Assembly (NCBI GenBank): GCA_002477465.1
Contig: DLPV01000003.1
Span: 33,770-97,769, forward strand
Reading direction: 5' to 3'
Origin: Gammaproteobacteria bacterium UBA7449
GTDB lineage: Bacteria > Pseudomonadota > Gammaproteobacteria > Pseudomonadales > Pseudohongiellaceae
Length of the DNA: 64,000 bases
Position numbers and translations under genes: made by a program. The notes under the pieces are model-generated. The model was not told where the DNA came from. It saw only the letters and a list, made by a program, of their open reading frames with translations, and did no database searches. How positions within the stretch are numbered: the stretch's first letter is position 1; the number at the start of each line of letters is the position of its first letter. Below, one piece after another: positions 41,310 through 50,836 of this stretch.

Positions 41310-43484
41310 TCAGCGCGCTCGCTGCAGCGCTTTCTTGGCTAGACGCGCTTTATGCAGCAGCGGTTCGGTGTAGCCGCTGGGCTGCAGACGACCTGCATAT
41401 ACCAGGTCACAAGCAGCCTGAAAGGCAATGGACTGATCAGGATTGGTCGCCATGGGCTCATAGGCCGGGTCATGTTGATTCTGCGCATCCACCACCGCCG
41501 CCATACGCAGCAGGGTTGCTCGCACCTGCTCTTCTGAACACAAACCATGATGAAGCCAATTAGCAATATGCTGCGAGGATATCCTCAGAGTAGCCCGGTC
41601 TTCCATTAGCCCTACGTTGTGAATATCAGGCACCTTGGAACATCCTACGCCCTGATCTACCCAACGTACCACGTATCCCAGAATGCCCTGCGCGTTGTTA
41701 TCTAGCTCATGCTGAATCTCTTCCGCGCTGAAGCTGCCAGGCTCTTGCATGAGCGGGATTGCAAGCATGTCAGCAAGAGCGGCTGGCGCGCGGCTCTTCA
41801 GAGTCTGCTGCACGTCGGCCACATTAACCCTGTGGTAGTGCAGCGCATGCAATACCGCCGCAGTCGGTGATGGCACCCAAGCGGTATTGGCCCCAGCCTC
41901 TGGGTGTCCTATCTTCTGCTCGAGCATCGCCGCCATCAGATCCGGCATCGCCCACATTCCCTTACCAATTTGGCTGCGACCCTGAAAGCCACACGCCAGG
42001 CCGGTATCTACATTGTGCTGTTCATAGGCAGCAATCCAGGCCGTGGACTTCATCTTCGCCTTAGCCACCATGGGTCCAGCTTCCATTGAGGTATGGATCT
42101 CATCACCTGTGCGATCAAGGAACCCCGTATTGATAAAGACAACCCGATCTCTTGCCCTATAGATGCATGACTTAAGATTCAGCGTGGTTCGACGTTCTTC
42201 ATCCATGATGCCGACTTTCAGACGTAACGGTTCCAGGCCCAGGAGTTTCTCTACGGCAGCAAAGACATCGCAGCAAAATTCAACTTCTTCCGGCCCATGC
42301 ATTTTTGGCTTTACGATATAAACACTACCGGCGCGAGAATTCCGCAGTGTATTCCGCCCGAGCACATCAATTGCGCCTACTGCGCCGGTGATGAGGGCGT
42401 CTAATAACCCCTCATAGATCTCCCCACCCTCGCTGTCCAGAATGGCTGGATTACGCATCAAGTGTCCCACATTACGCACCAGCAGAAGGCTCCGGCCCGG
42501 CAAACTAAATTCCTTGCCCTGGGGGTCAAGGTAGTGCCGGTCAGGGTTCAGCTTGCGAGTCAGCTGCGCTCCATTTTTTTGAAAGGTTTCCTGTAGCTCT
42601 CCGGTGATAAGCCCCAACCAGTTGCGGTAGACCTCGACCTTGTCTTCCGCATCCACCGCTGCAACCGAGTCTTCACAGTCCTGAATCGTCGTAATGGCAG
42701 CCTCAAGGCAGACGTCTTTGACGGCGGCCGCATCGGTACCGCCAATCTCTGAATCTGGGTCTATTTGAATTTCCAGGTGCAGCCTGTTGTTTTGCAGCAA
42801 GATTGCTGATGGTTTCTCAGCCGAGCCCTTGAAGCCTTTGAACTGAGCGGGATATTTTAGGGAGTTAACACCGGACGCAGTTGCCACCCGCAATTCGCTG
42901 CCAACAACACTGTAAGCCGTCGCATCGCGATGTGAGGCGCTTTTAAGCGGACAGGCCTGATCCAGAACACCCCTGGCAAAGGCGATAACTTTGGCACCAC
43001 GTACCGGATTATAGGCCCCCGCGCGGTCTGCTCCATCTGTTTCAGGGATAGCGTCGGTGCCGTAAAGCGCATCATAAAGGCTGCCCCAACGGGCATTGGC
43101 AGCGTTCAGGGCGAAACGCGCATTCTTGACGGGCACCACTAATTGCGGGCCAGCCTGCATACTGATTTCCGCATCCACATGGGAGGTGTCGATTTCGAAA
43201 TCTGGCACGGCATCGGTCAAGTAGGCAATAGAGGTGAGAAATTTATGATAGGCGGCAGGATCTGGCGCACCGCTGTTTTGATCGTGCCAGGCATCAATCT
43301 GCTGCTGCAAGTCATCACGCTTTGCCAATAGCTGCGAGTTTCGAAACGTAAACTCGCTCAGCAAGGCTTCTGTGCGCTGCCAGAATTGATTGGGGTCGAG
43401 ATCAAGGTGAGGAAGTAATTCCTCTTCTACAAAATGCCGGAGCAGCTCATCGACCTGAAGTTGTCCTATCGCGACGTATGCCAT
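41310..43484 (-). CDS. glcB: Malate synthase G
   Basis: 724 residues, exactly the expected size for isoform G. MAYVAIGQLQVDELL start, LNAANARWGSLYDALYGTD, MHGPEEVEFCCDVFAAVEKL, LKVGIMDEERRTTLNLKSCI (catalytic Arg and metal Glu), FINTGFLDRTGDEIHTSMEA and GMWAMPDLMAAMLEQK. It condenses glyoxylate with acetyl-CoA to malate in the glyoxylate bypass or glycolate use. No aceA or glc genes are nearby, and no obvious terminator or regulator. Confidence 0.96.
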   Translation of the reverse strand: MAYVAIGQLQVDELLRHFVEEELLPHLDLDPNQFWQRTEALLSEFTFRNSQLLAKRDDLQQQIDAWHDQNSGAPDPAAYHKFLTSIAYLTDAVPDFEIDTSHVDAEISMQAGPQLVVPVKNARFALNAANARWGSLYDALYGTDAIPETDGADRAGAYNPVRGAKVIAFARGVLDQACPLKSASHRDATAYSVVGSELRVATASGVNSLKYPAQFKGFKGSAEKPSAILLQNNRLHLEIQIDPDSEIGGTDAAAVKDVCLEAAITTIQDCEDSVAAVDAEDKVEVYRNWLGLITGELQETFQKNGAQLTRKLNPDRHYLDPQGKEFSLPGRSLLLVRNVGHLMRNPAILDSEGGEIYEGLLDALITGAVGAIDVLGRNTLRNSRAGSVYIVKPKMHGPEEVEFCCDVFAAVEKLLGLEPLRLKVGIMDEERRTTLNLKSCIYRARDRVVFINTGFLDRTGDEIHTSMEAGPMVAKAKMKSTAWIAAYEQHNVDTGLACGFQGRSQIGKGMWAMPDLMAAMLEQKIGHPEAGANTAWVPSPTAAVLHALHYHRVNVADVQQTLKSRAPAALADMLAIPLMQEPGSFSAEEIQHELDNNAQGILGYVVRWVDQGVGCSKVPDIHNVGLMEDRATLRISSQHIANWLHHGLCSEEQVRATLLRMAAVVDAQNQHDPAYEPMATNPDQSIAFQAACDLVYAGRLQPSGYTEPLLHKARLAKKALQRAR

Positions 43485-43607
43485 GCTTGGAGTTTACTGC
43501 GATTATAAATAAATCGCACCAGCAGCGACGGTTAGGACAGATTGCGGGCTGGTGGTGAATCGGGCAGAAATCTAGATATCGTCTTCTTTCGAGGCGAGTC
43601 TGGACAT

Positions 43608-43943
43608 TTATAGGACAGATTCGTGCATTCGCTCCAGAGTCGCCTGGAAGCGCTTCGCGTCCTCTGCACCGGTATCCTTGGCAATCGCAGCTGCATTCAA
43701 TTCCCTGATCAACTGGATCATTTTGTCGCCTTCATCGCGCAGTTGGGAATAACGACGTTCATTCGGAAACAGCTTGGACGATAAGCCCCATACGCCGGCT
43801 TCCATCAGCAGCACACCCAGCTAGACAAGCGGTAGCTGCGATTGCACGTCCAACGACGCACTACGGAAAATTGCAGTGAAAATAATGCCAATACCAAGTC
43901 CGGTCAGGCCCAGATCGATGCTGCGACGAAGATTACGTTTCAC
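43608..43943 (-). pseudogene. Small membrane protein gene interrupted by an amber stop
   Basis: From a GTG at 43943 the minus strand reads MKRNLRRSIDLGLTGLGIGI with a membrane helix, reaches TAG at 43821-43823, then continues in frame as LGVLLMEAGVWGLSSKLFP, NERRYSQLRDEGDKMIQL and a helical tail ending HESVL. The two parts together make a coherent small protein with two membrane segments and a coiled-coil-like tail. Either a single-stop pseudogene or a sequencing error. The rest of 43485-44012 holds nothing else recognisable. Confidence 0.65.
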
Positions 43944-44012
43944 TAGATTAATCTCGTTGTTTCGCTAAATTATTTGTCAGCGATTTACAATTTTAAGCGA
44001 TCAGACGAACAG

Positions 44013-45326
44013 TTAGTCGACCAAGCTAACATTTAGCTTAGCGGTAAACAGCATGGTCCGATCCAGATCCTGGGTAGCATAGTCCAGCAGCGTTTCTTCA
44101 CTCTGCTCAACCATTCCGTCGAACTTGCTTTCCCCGTTTACTACGACTCGCAGAGGCAGGTCAAAATCTACAGCATGGGGGCTTAATAGCAATGTGAATC
44201 GGTCCACACCCCGGGCATCCACTTCGAATTGATTACCAGTGCGAGTCACCTGCAACAGCGATGGTCTATCCGCCTCTGTCATCTCGTTGATTTCTATCCA
44301 GTGGTTTCTGTTGTATCGATCCGTACGATCTGCCACCCATTGAATATTCGCAGGCAGAGGGTCTCTCGGGTTGTCTGCCTTAAACTCCTCAATCACAGCC
44401 TGGTAGTCAGGTAACCAGCTGGTGTTATGCTCACCTTCTTCGATCACCGTCCAAGTGTAGGATACACCCACATCCTGTAATATCTGGATAAATGAGTCCA
44501 ATGACGCTGCAGGGTACAAACGGTCGTTCTCGCCGTTCACAATGTAGAGCGGTTTATTCATCAAGTTTTCAAAATAGAGTCGATATCCACCTCCGCTCTG
44601 CTGGCTTCGCAGCACACCGGGATGACCAATATAGGGAAGAAAGGCAGCCCACTGTGTGGGTTGCTTGAAGGCAAAAAAATAGGCGCCCGTGCCGCCGTCA
44701 GAGATACCTGTCATGGTTACCCTGTTTTCATCGACATTGTAGGTCGCTTTGAGCTCATTAAGTATTGCAGGAATATTCTCTGACTGTGAGTCCTGCCACC
44801 AATAAGCCTCGGACCAGGCAAATGGGATTACGATAATGCGACCGGGCTGAGCCACCCTCTCATAACTTCTCTGCCAGAAATTTTCCTCTGCATCTGCCCT
44901 GGGCCGACCAACACCACCGTGCAACACAAACTCAAGCGGATAGGGCTGGTTCGGATCATAGTCTTCTGGCACATACAACATGTAAGGATATTCTGCGCCT
45001 TCCGCATCGATACGCTGCCGCAGCTGTTCACCAGTTGGCACATCGGCATCGTACGCTGGCCCAGCCTGGAACAAGGCCACCAATTCTTCGACACCAGTTT
45101 GGCTCGCCAAGATTTCATCTACCAGCGCGGCTCTTGCCGCCGCCGAATCGGCGCGCCAAAACTCAGTGACAACAGCTTCACCCAATTCAGGTAGAGACTC
45201 TTGCCCCTGAGCACCTGCCTCAATACCTGCCAATACACAAATGATAAGTGCCAGGTATCCTAGTTTATGTTGATTGCTGCGATTGCTTATGATGACGAAA
45301 TGCCTCCGATGATTGAACCAAACCAA
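44013..45326 (-). CDS. Exported alpha/beta hydrolase (esterase/peptidase-like)
   Basis: 437 residues from a TTG at 45326; a shorter start within the signal is possible. Signal segment LALIICVLAGIEAGAQ. Phospholipase/carboxylesterase-like core: PYPLEFVLHGGVGRPRAD (oxyanion region), TMTGISDGGTGAYFFAF (nucleophile elbow), YIVNGENDRLYPAAS (acid) and EEGEHNTSW (His). A C-terminal beta domain of about 110 residues follows. Substrate unknown. Seventeen bases downstream of the MBL-fold gene stop region on the same strand. Confidence 0.78.
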   Translation of the reverse strand: MVWFNHRRHFVIISNRSNQHKLGYLALIICVLAGIEAGAQGQESLPELGEAVVTEFWRADSAAARAALVDEILASQTGVEELVALFQAGPAYDADVPTGEQLRQRIDAEGAEYPYMLYVPEDYDPNQPYPLEFVLHGGVGRPRADAEENFWQRSYERVAQPGRIIVIPFAWSEAYWWQDSQSENIPAILNELKATYNVDENRVTMTGISDGGTGAYFFAFKQPTQWAAFLPYIGHPGVLRSQQSGGGYRLYFENLMNKPLYIVNGENDRLYPAASLDSFIQILQDVGVSYTWTVIEEGEHNTSWLPDYQAVIEEFKADNPRDPLPANIQWVADRTDRYNRNHWIEINEMTEADRPSLLQVTRTGNQFEVDARGVDRFTLLLSPHAVDFDLPLRVVVNGESKFDGMVEQSEETLLDYATQDLDRTMLFTAKLNVSLVD

Positions 45327-45342
45327 TTAGATAATCTGTCTT

Positions 45343-46215
45343 CTAATCCAGTGCTCCGCCCAATTCGGTATACACTGCTCGCAAAAAACGGTCAGGATTG
45401 CCATAACGATCATTGTAAGCAGCAGTAGGATCTGCGGCCGCAACCTCTTCGTAGCTCATACCACTTTCCACCATCGGCGCAACCTGGTCCCTGACATCGA
45501 GAATCATGTCGCGAAACCCCATGACATCCATGCGACTTGAAACATCTCCATGCCCCGGCAAAATCAGCGTATCCGGTCCGGCTGTGCCGATCAGCAGACC
45601 GAGCGCCTGAATACTTCCGTCCAGGGTGCCGCCGTTGTTGGTATCGATTACCGGAAACGCCGTCGTGCGAAACACATCGCCAGTATGAATCACATCAGAA
45701 TCGACGAAATGAATAAAGGTATCGCCATCGGTGTGGGCTGGCGGCACGGGAAAAGCGTAGACTTCTTCACCATTCAGGTGAATGGTGATCGCATCACTAT
45801 AGGTTAGCACTGGCAGTGCGGCTGCTGGTGACTGTGCCGCCAATCGCACCCGCACCTCGTCACGGGCAAGAATAAGAATCCCCAGCTTCCCGAGATTCTC
45901 ATTGCCGCCGGTGTGATCACCATGCACATGGGTGTTGATTACGAATCGAATTTCACCCTCATTGAGTTGCCTGATGGCGGCCAGGATTTTGTCAGTAAGG
46001 GGCGCATACTGATCATCGATCATGACGACTCCATCTTCCCCAATCGAGAGGCCGATGTTCCCGCCAGCGCCCTGCAGGTAATACACGCTGCCCGCAACAT
46101 GATGTGCGACTATTTCTACATTGCTGAAATCCTGCTGCGCGTGCGAGGCCGGAGTAAGAAGCCACATAAGACCCAGCAGGGTGATCATTGCTGCCGATTT
46201 TGTGGAAAGAGTCAT
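45343..46215 (-). CDS. Exported metallo-beta-lactamase-fold hydrolase
   Basis: 290 residues from the ATG at 46215, with AGGGAGA seven bases upstream. Signal peptide ends near SHAQQ. Zinc motif INTHVHGDHTGGNENLG, later PVPPAHTDGDTFIHF, VIHTGDVFRTTAFP and ILPGHGDVSSRMDVM give the full set of zinc ligands. Members act as B3-type lactamases, lactonases, or thioesterases in quinoprotein relay systems; the specific substrate cannot be read. Probably co-transcribed with the downstream esterase. Confidence 0.85.
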   Translation of the reverse strand: MTLSTKSAAMITLLGLMWLLTPASHAQQDFSNVEIVAHHVAGSVYYLQGAGGNIGLSIGEDGVVMIDDQYAPLTDKILAAIRQLNEGEIRFVINTHVHGDHTGGNENLGKLGILILARDEVRVRLAAQSPAAALPVLTYSDAITIHLNGEEVYAFPVPPAHTDGDTFIHFVDSDVIHTGDVFRTTAFPVIDTNNGGTLDGSIQALGLLIGTAGPDTLILPGHGDVSSRMDVMGFRDMILDVRDQVAPMVESGMSYEEVAAADPTAAYNDRYGNPDRFLRAVYTELGGALD

Positions 46216-46421
46216 CGTGTTCTCCCTCTTTGTAAACTCGTCGGATTCCAGCATAAGAGCCCGGCCGAAGCTTGTCCACGCTGTAGCAGACAATTCGGCC
46301 TATTTTGGTTTAAAGTAACGCAAAAATACGGCTAAAAGCAGGAAATTTCGACTACTGTCGTATTGCCCATACTACTTTGCCGGCTGGAATTACGCAGGTC
46401 CCGGGCAAGTGCCCTGAAAAC

Positions 46422-47189
46422 ATGAGAAATTCTTCCATACTCACTACGAGTGGCCACATAGGCGCGCTGTCGCTAGTCCTGCTGCTGGGCTTTGCCACCG
46501 AGGCTTGCGCGCAGTCTGACCGCGACCCCGACGACCTGCCGCTGTTGGACCTGGATCGCCCCATACGGCTGAATTTTTCTGGCGATTGGGAGAAAGATTT
46601 CAATCGCAGCGATCGTTGGGAAGACGAGCTTAACCGCCTGTTTCAGATTCGGCAGGAGCGCGCCGCCTCCCAACGCGCCGGGGTGACGACTCGCAGTGTG
46701 CCACGCACATCACTCGGTAATCTCAATCTTAACTCGCTGATGCCTCGAGGCACTAACATTGTCGATTTAGCCCGGCTCGCTGAATATGTGAGCCGGCAGA
46801 CAACGATTCACATCGAGCAAGATCGCAATGAAGTTCGTATCGAACGCCGCGGCGAGGCTCCCTTGATCTGCAGCATTGAAGATGGGCTCCGCGAGACATT
46901 TCGCAGCGAACACGGCAATGAATTTTGCGGTTGGGATGGTCAGCAGTTGGTTTTCATAACCAGTCTGCCCGACGATCTTGAGATCAGCCATCGCTTCGAC
47001 GTTGCCGCGGATCGAGAAGAACTGCGCATGGTGACCAGTATTTCCCATAAAGGGTCAGCTCCCTTCAACCTGATCCAGGCCTTTAATCGCTATGATGCTG
47101 GCACTGATAATCTAAACTGCGTGCTCACCGTAACCCGCGGCCGCATCTGCAGCCAGGTCACGCCGCTGGGTGAAGGCCGGGGTCGGTAA
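46422..47189 (+). CDS. Exported protein of unknown function (first of an envelope pair)
   Basis: 255 residues from the ATG at 46422. Signal peptide GALSLVLLLGFATEACAQ. The mature part has a charged, acidic segment (DRDPDDLPLLDLDRPIRLNF), then Arg-rich sequence and a C-terminal region with two pairs of Cys (LICSIEDGL, EFCGWDG, NLNCVLTV, RGRICSQV) that likely form disulfides. No family recognised. The next gene starts three bases after its stop, so the two are co-translated or at least one operon. Confidence 0.75.
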   Translation: MRNSSILTTSGHIGALSLVLLLGFATEACAQSDRDPDDLPLLDLDRPIRLNFSGDWEKDFNRSDRWEDELNRLFQIRQERAASQRAGVTTRSVPRTSLGNLNLNSLMPRGTNIVDLARLAEYVSRQTTIHIEQDRNEVRIERRGEAPLICSIEDGLRETFRSEHGNEFCGWDGQQLVFITSLPDDLEISHRFDVAADREELRMVTSISHKGSAPFNLIQAFNRYDAGTDNLNCVLTVTRGRICSQVTPLGEGRGR

Positions 47190-47191
47190 CT

Positions 47192-48343
47192 ATGTTGGCG
47201 CGTGCGCTATTGCTTAGCCTGATGATCCTGGCAACGAGTTGCAATCAGCTCGCGACACCGCCTCCGCCCCCGGCTGTCGAGTATCCGCAGGTGGGTGACG
47301 TCAGCCTGCTAATCGCGCCGCAGAGTCCGGCTGAAGTGCAACTGCTTGATATTGGCATCGTCGTGTTCGACAACATCGAAGATCCAGCTGCAACCCAAAC
47401 TTACGGTGACCGGGTCTTTGCCGAGGTGAGGGACAAAGAAATCCGTTATCTGCCGTTTCTGCTGCGTAATACCCTGATCGAATCCCAACAGTGGGGCGCT
47501 GTGCGGGTGCTGCCGCTAGCGGACCCGTCAGTAGATCTGCTGGTTAGCGGCACAATTCTAGTTTCCAATGGCACTGATCTTGCGTTGCAAATAAAGGTCC
47601 GCGACAGCACTGGGCGCAGCTGGCTAGAAAAGGTCTATGGCGATACTGCCTACCTCGCTGACTATCCCGAGAATACCCGCTTCACCGCGGGCAACCCGTT
47701 TAATCCCGCTGCTCACACGGAACCCTACCTCGACCTGTATGAGCAGATCAGTAACGACCTGTTGGCCGTCAGAGTCCTGTTTACTGCAGCAGAGATGCAG
47801 AACATTCGCGATGTCTCGCGGCTAGTCTATGCCAATGACCTGTCACCAGAATCTTTTGGTCACATGCTGGAGCAGGACAGCAATGGCCAGCTGCAGGTCA
47901 TCAGCCTGCCAGCCGAGAACGATCCCATGTTGGCGAGAGTCGAAGACATGCGGCTGCGTCACCATGTCTTTATAGACACGGTAGACGAATACTACGAAGC
48001 GCTCCATGACGAAATGCAGCAGGCCTATGTCATGTGGCGGCGCCATGCCTATGATCAGGAAGAGCAGGAAGGGGCCCTTGCCCCTGAACCCATCAGCCAG
48101 GATTTTTTCAGTAGCAGCAGTGGCTATCTGACCATGACCCAGCGCTACAACCGATTTCGCTGGAGCAAGATCTACCAGCAAGAATTTCGCGAACTAGCTG
48201 CCGGTTTCAACCAGGAGCTGGCGCCTGCGATCCTTGAACTCAACGAACAGGTGCATGGCCTCAGTGGCACAATGAAAGAACAATACATCCAGTGGCGTCG
48301 CATTCTCAGACAGCTGTTTGAATTAGAAACTGGCGACGCCTGA
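47192..48343 (+). CDS. Lipoprotein of unknown function (second of an envelope pair)
   Basis: 383 residues. Lipobox ATSC near residue 17, then a Pro-rich linker TPPPPPAVEYP. The N-terminal domain (about 45-200) has alternating strands and helices (LLDIGIVVFDNIED, VDLLVSGTILVSNGTDLALQ), reminiscent of small periplasmic assembly-type domains. The C-terminal third is helical and Gln/Glu-rich (YYEALHDEMQQAYVMWRRH, QYIQWRRILRQLFELE). I do not recognise the family. Likely outer-membrane anchored and acting with the 46422 protein. Confidence 0.75.
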   Translation: MLARALLLSLMILATSCNQLATPPPPPAVEYPQVGDVSLLIAPQSPAEVQLLDIGIVVFDNIEDPAATQTYGDRVFAEVRDKEIRYLPFLLRNTLIESQQWGAVRVLPLADPSVDLLVSGTILVSNGTDLALQIKVRDSTGRSWLEKVYGDTAYLADYPENTRFTAGNPFNPAAHTEPYLDLYEQISNDLLAVRVLFTAAEMQNIRDVSRLVYANDLSPESFGHMLEQDSNGQLQVISLPAENDPMLARVEDMRLRHHVFIDTVDEYYEALHDEMQQAYVMWRRHAYDQEEQEGALAPEPISQDFFSSSSGYLTMTQRYNRFRWSKIYQQEFRELAAGFNQELAPAILELNEQVHGLSGTMKEQYIQWRRILRQLFELETGDA

Positions 48344-48485
48344 TTGGCAATCACGCTAAGGGCGCGCTCGATTCAACCCGTGGATTCAAGCTGCTATTCC
48401 CCGCAAAACAATTTTGATTTACCCACAAATGCGGTAGTCTCTGGGCATTTCTACAAAAACAACAATAATAAATAGGAGAGTCATT

Positions 48486-49031
48486 ATGTCCGAAACACTT
48501 TCGGCAGAGGCGAGTTCACGAACCAAGTGGATTGTCGGTGGTTCGCTGGCAGGTCTACTGGCAGTCGGAATCATCGGTTTTCTAATTTATTCGTCGGTTT
48601 GCCCCTGTGACCGAACGCCGGGTGGATTTCTGTTTGGAGAGGCAGCAGATGGCCCGGTGACGGATTGGGCCTTCGCAAACGAAGTTCCCCTGTGCCAACT
48701 GCAGATCTACGCTGGCATTCGTCCCCATTCGATTAACCTGAATTGCATGGCGACAGAAACCGGCGAGTTATTCCTGAGCTGCTCGGTTTGTGAGCGCAAA
48801 TACTGGGCCGGTAAAGTGGAGGCCGATGAGACAGGGGTGATGCGGCTAAATGGTGTGGTCTATCCAATCGTACTTAACCGAGTACAGGACCCCTCGCGCA
48901 TGGAACAGGCCTGGCGCGCAAGGATTCAGAAATTGCAGACCTTTGGCGGTGGTCCCTATAACCCTACACCAGAACTTGATGCACAGCGCCCTGACCACTG
49001 GTGGACATTCCAGGTGACATCACGCAGCTGA
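48486..49031 (+). CDS. Single-pass membrane protein with a Cys-rich outer domain
   Basis: 181 residues. Cytoplasmic start MSETLSAEASSRTKW, one membrane helix IVGGSLAGLLAVGIIGFLIY, then an outer domain with CPCD, PLCQLQIY, NLNCMAT and LSCSVCERKYW. The Cys pairs could bind metal or form disulfides. AGGAG precedes the ATG. Not recognised; no close neighbours suggest a role. Confidence 0.7.
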   Translation: MSETLSAEASSRTKWIVGGSLAGLLAVGIIGFLIYSSVCPCDRTPGGFLFGEAADGPVTDWAFANEVPLCQLQIYAGIRPHSINLNCMATETGELFLSCSVCERKYWAGKVEADETGVMRLNGVVYPIVLNRVQDPSRMEQAWRARIQKLQTFGGGPYNPTPELDAQRPDHWWTFQVTSRS

Positions 49032-49124
49032 GCATTAGCTTGTTCAGCAAGCGAATTCAAAAACTAGTTAAAACGCTAAAATACTAACAAGATTGCACTG
49101 TCAGATCTCGTGAGGAATACGACA

Positions 49125-50075
49125 ATGATTAAATCCATGCTTACAGCATTCGCCCTCGCGGCAGCCCTCAGCAGTCAAGTCAACGCACAACAACCCAACT
49201 GGGTGGAGTTAGCGGTCCACAATTTCGGCGCTCCCGTCAACACCATGTGGGCGGAAGGCGAGCTGTCGTTCGCGGCGGATGGCACCATGGTGTACTGCAG
49301 CGCGCGTCAGGATATGGCCGTGGCAGCTGGCGACCCGAAGGATCTCTATATTGCTAATTTCAATTCAGAAACCGGAACCTGGGATACGCCGGTCAATATG
49401 GGCATGCCCGTCAATCAACCACCAGCCACGGATGTAGACCCGCTGCGCATGGGTGATGACCGCGAGCCCTGGATCACAGCCGACGGCAATACCATCTACT
49501 TCCGTTCGGATCGTCTCGCGACCACGACACCGCGCAATAATCACGATGTATTTGTAACCCGCAAGGTAAACGGCACTTGGTCAACCCCGGAGCTGGTTGG
49601 CTATCCAGTCAGCACCACCGAGGGCGATGAGCACTGCCCTGCAGTTTTGCAGGATGGTGAGACTCTTTGCTTCGCCTCACGCCGAGCTGGTGGCTACGGC
49701 GGTTCCGATATTTATTGTGTTAAACCTGATGGCAACGGCAGCTGGGGAGACGCAGTGAACCAGGGGCCAAACATTAATACTGCAGCGGAAGAGTTTCATT
49801 TCACCCAGGATGTAGACGGCAAGGTGTATTTCACCTCGAACCGCCCAGGTGGATTCGGCGGCATGGATATTTACGGCGCTGCATCTCGCGGCCCGAATGA
49901 TTGGGCACCATCATTCAATCTTGGAGAAAAAATAAATACCGCAGGTGCTGATATGTGCCCAGCGCTGCCACCCGGCGGGGAAACCATGGCCTGGTTCTCC
50001 TCACGCCAGGACAGCAGCTTCGGCAACGCCGATATTTTCTGGACCAGCAAGGTAAACATCGCAAGCGAAGAATAG
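49125..50075 (+). CDS. Secreted PD40/WD40-like beta-propeller protein
   Basis: 316 residues from the ATG at 49125, with GAGG eight bases before it. Signal peptide to SQVNAQQ. PD40-type blades: REPWITADGNTIYFRSDRLA, GDEHCPAVLQDGETLCFAS, GGYGGSDIYCVKPDGNGSWG, GKVYFTSNRPGGFGGMDIYG. This matches TolB-like/OmpA-associated propellers found in surface proteins. Probable ligand-binding or scaffold role. The next gene starts six bases after the stop. Confidence 0.85.
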   Translation: MIKSMLTAFALAAALSSQVNAQQPNWVELAVHNFGAPVNTMWAEGELSFAADGTMVYCSARQDMAVAAGDPKDLYIANFNSETGTWDTPVNMGMPVNQPPATDVDPLRMGDDREPWITADGNTIYFRSDRLATTTPRNNHDVFVTRKVNGTWSTPELVGYPVSTTEGDEHCPAVLQDGETLCFASRRAGGYGGSDIYCVKPDGNGSWGDAVNQGPNINTAAEEFHFTQDVDGKVYFTSNRPGGFGGMDIYGAASRGPNDWAPSFNLGEKINTAGADMCPALPPGGETMAWFSSRQDSSFGNADIFWTSKVNIASEE

Positions 50076-50081
50076 TCTCCC

Positions 50082-50780
50082 ATGTCGAATCCCTGGCAGG
50101 CGGTGCCTGAAGCGCCAGTAATTTTTCGCGCCCAGTACAAAGTACCGGGCACCAGCCCTTTCTCAGCCCTGCTAGATCTCGGTAACGACTGCTATTTGAT
50201 CTTTAGCCCAGGGCAGGGATTGGAGGGCTCCCTACCCGACTTCGTCACCCCGAATTCCAAATTATTACTCCTGGCATCTTGTGTCGGTAATACATTCGGC
50301 ATAGCCGTTTGGTCAGCCGAACACCCTGATGCAGAACTGTTCGCTCCGGATGCTATTCACGAAATATTTAGGAAAAGCGGTGTTGTCGATAAACTACAGT
50401 CAATAGGCGCGCTGGCTGCGCAAATGCCCAGTCATTTGCAGATCCACGTGCCGCCCCCGAACAAGTTTCATGAGGTGTGGCTCACTGATAAGCAGGACGA
50501 AACCACCTTCTGGATAATAGGAGATGCCTTTCTCAATTTCGAAACGGTGGCAGGAAACTTAATCAAGAAATTTCTACTTGGCCTTTACAGCATCAAACCA
50601 GGGCTGCGGCTGAACGAGTTATTTCGCCTCGGTTTGACAGACAAGCAGAAGTTCAAGGAGTGGGCTGTCACACTTTTCGATAAAGCTAACAGACAGGTAT
50701 CACTCCCTTGCCACTGGGAGATCAACGCCGCAAAGGACTGCGGCGAAAAGCTGAAGCAGATTATTAATGCGATGGTCTGA
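50082..50780 (+). CDS. DUF4336-like protein with a degenerate metallo-beta-lactamase fold
   Basis: 232 residues, no signal peptide. PGTSPFSALLDLGNDCYLIF and VWSAEHPDAELFAPDAIHE fit the DUF4336 pattern, a metallo-beta-lactamase-like fold, and FWIIGDAFLNFE plus the C-terminal LPCHWEI fit the same outline. The position where these proteins carry a His pair reads VGNTFGIAVW, so metal binding is probably lost. Function unknown. Likely co-transcribed with the propeller gene six bases upstream, even though that product is exported. Confidence 0.6.
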   Translation: MSNPWQAVPEAPVIFRAQYKVPGTSPFSALLDLGNDCYLIFSPGQGLEGSLPDFVTPNSKLLLLASCVGNTFGIAVWSAEHPDAELFAPDAIHEIFRKSGVVDKLQSIGALAAQMPSHLQIHVPPPNKFHEVWLTDKQDETTFWIIGDAFLNFETVAGNLIKKFLLGLYSIKPGLRLNELFRLGLTDKQKFKEWAVTLFDKANRQVSLPCHWEINAAKDCGEKLKQIINAMV

Positions 50781-50836
50781 TGCCAGCGGCTGGGGCCGCT
50801 GACACCTCACGAGACTAAACCCGGTTAAAAATAAGC

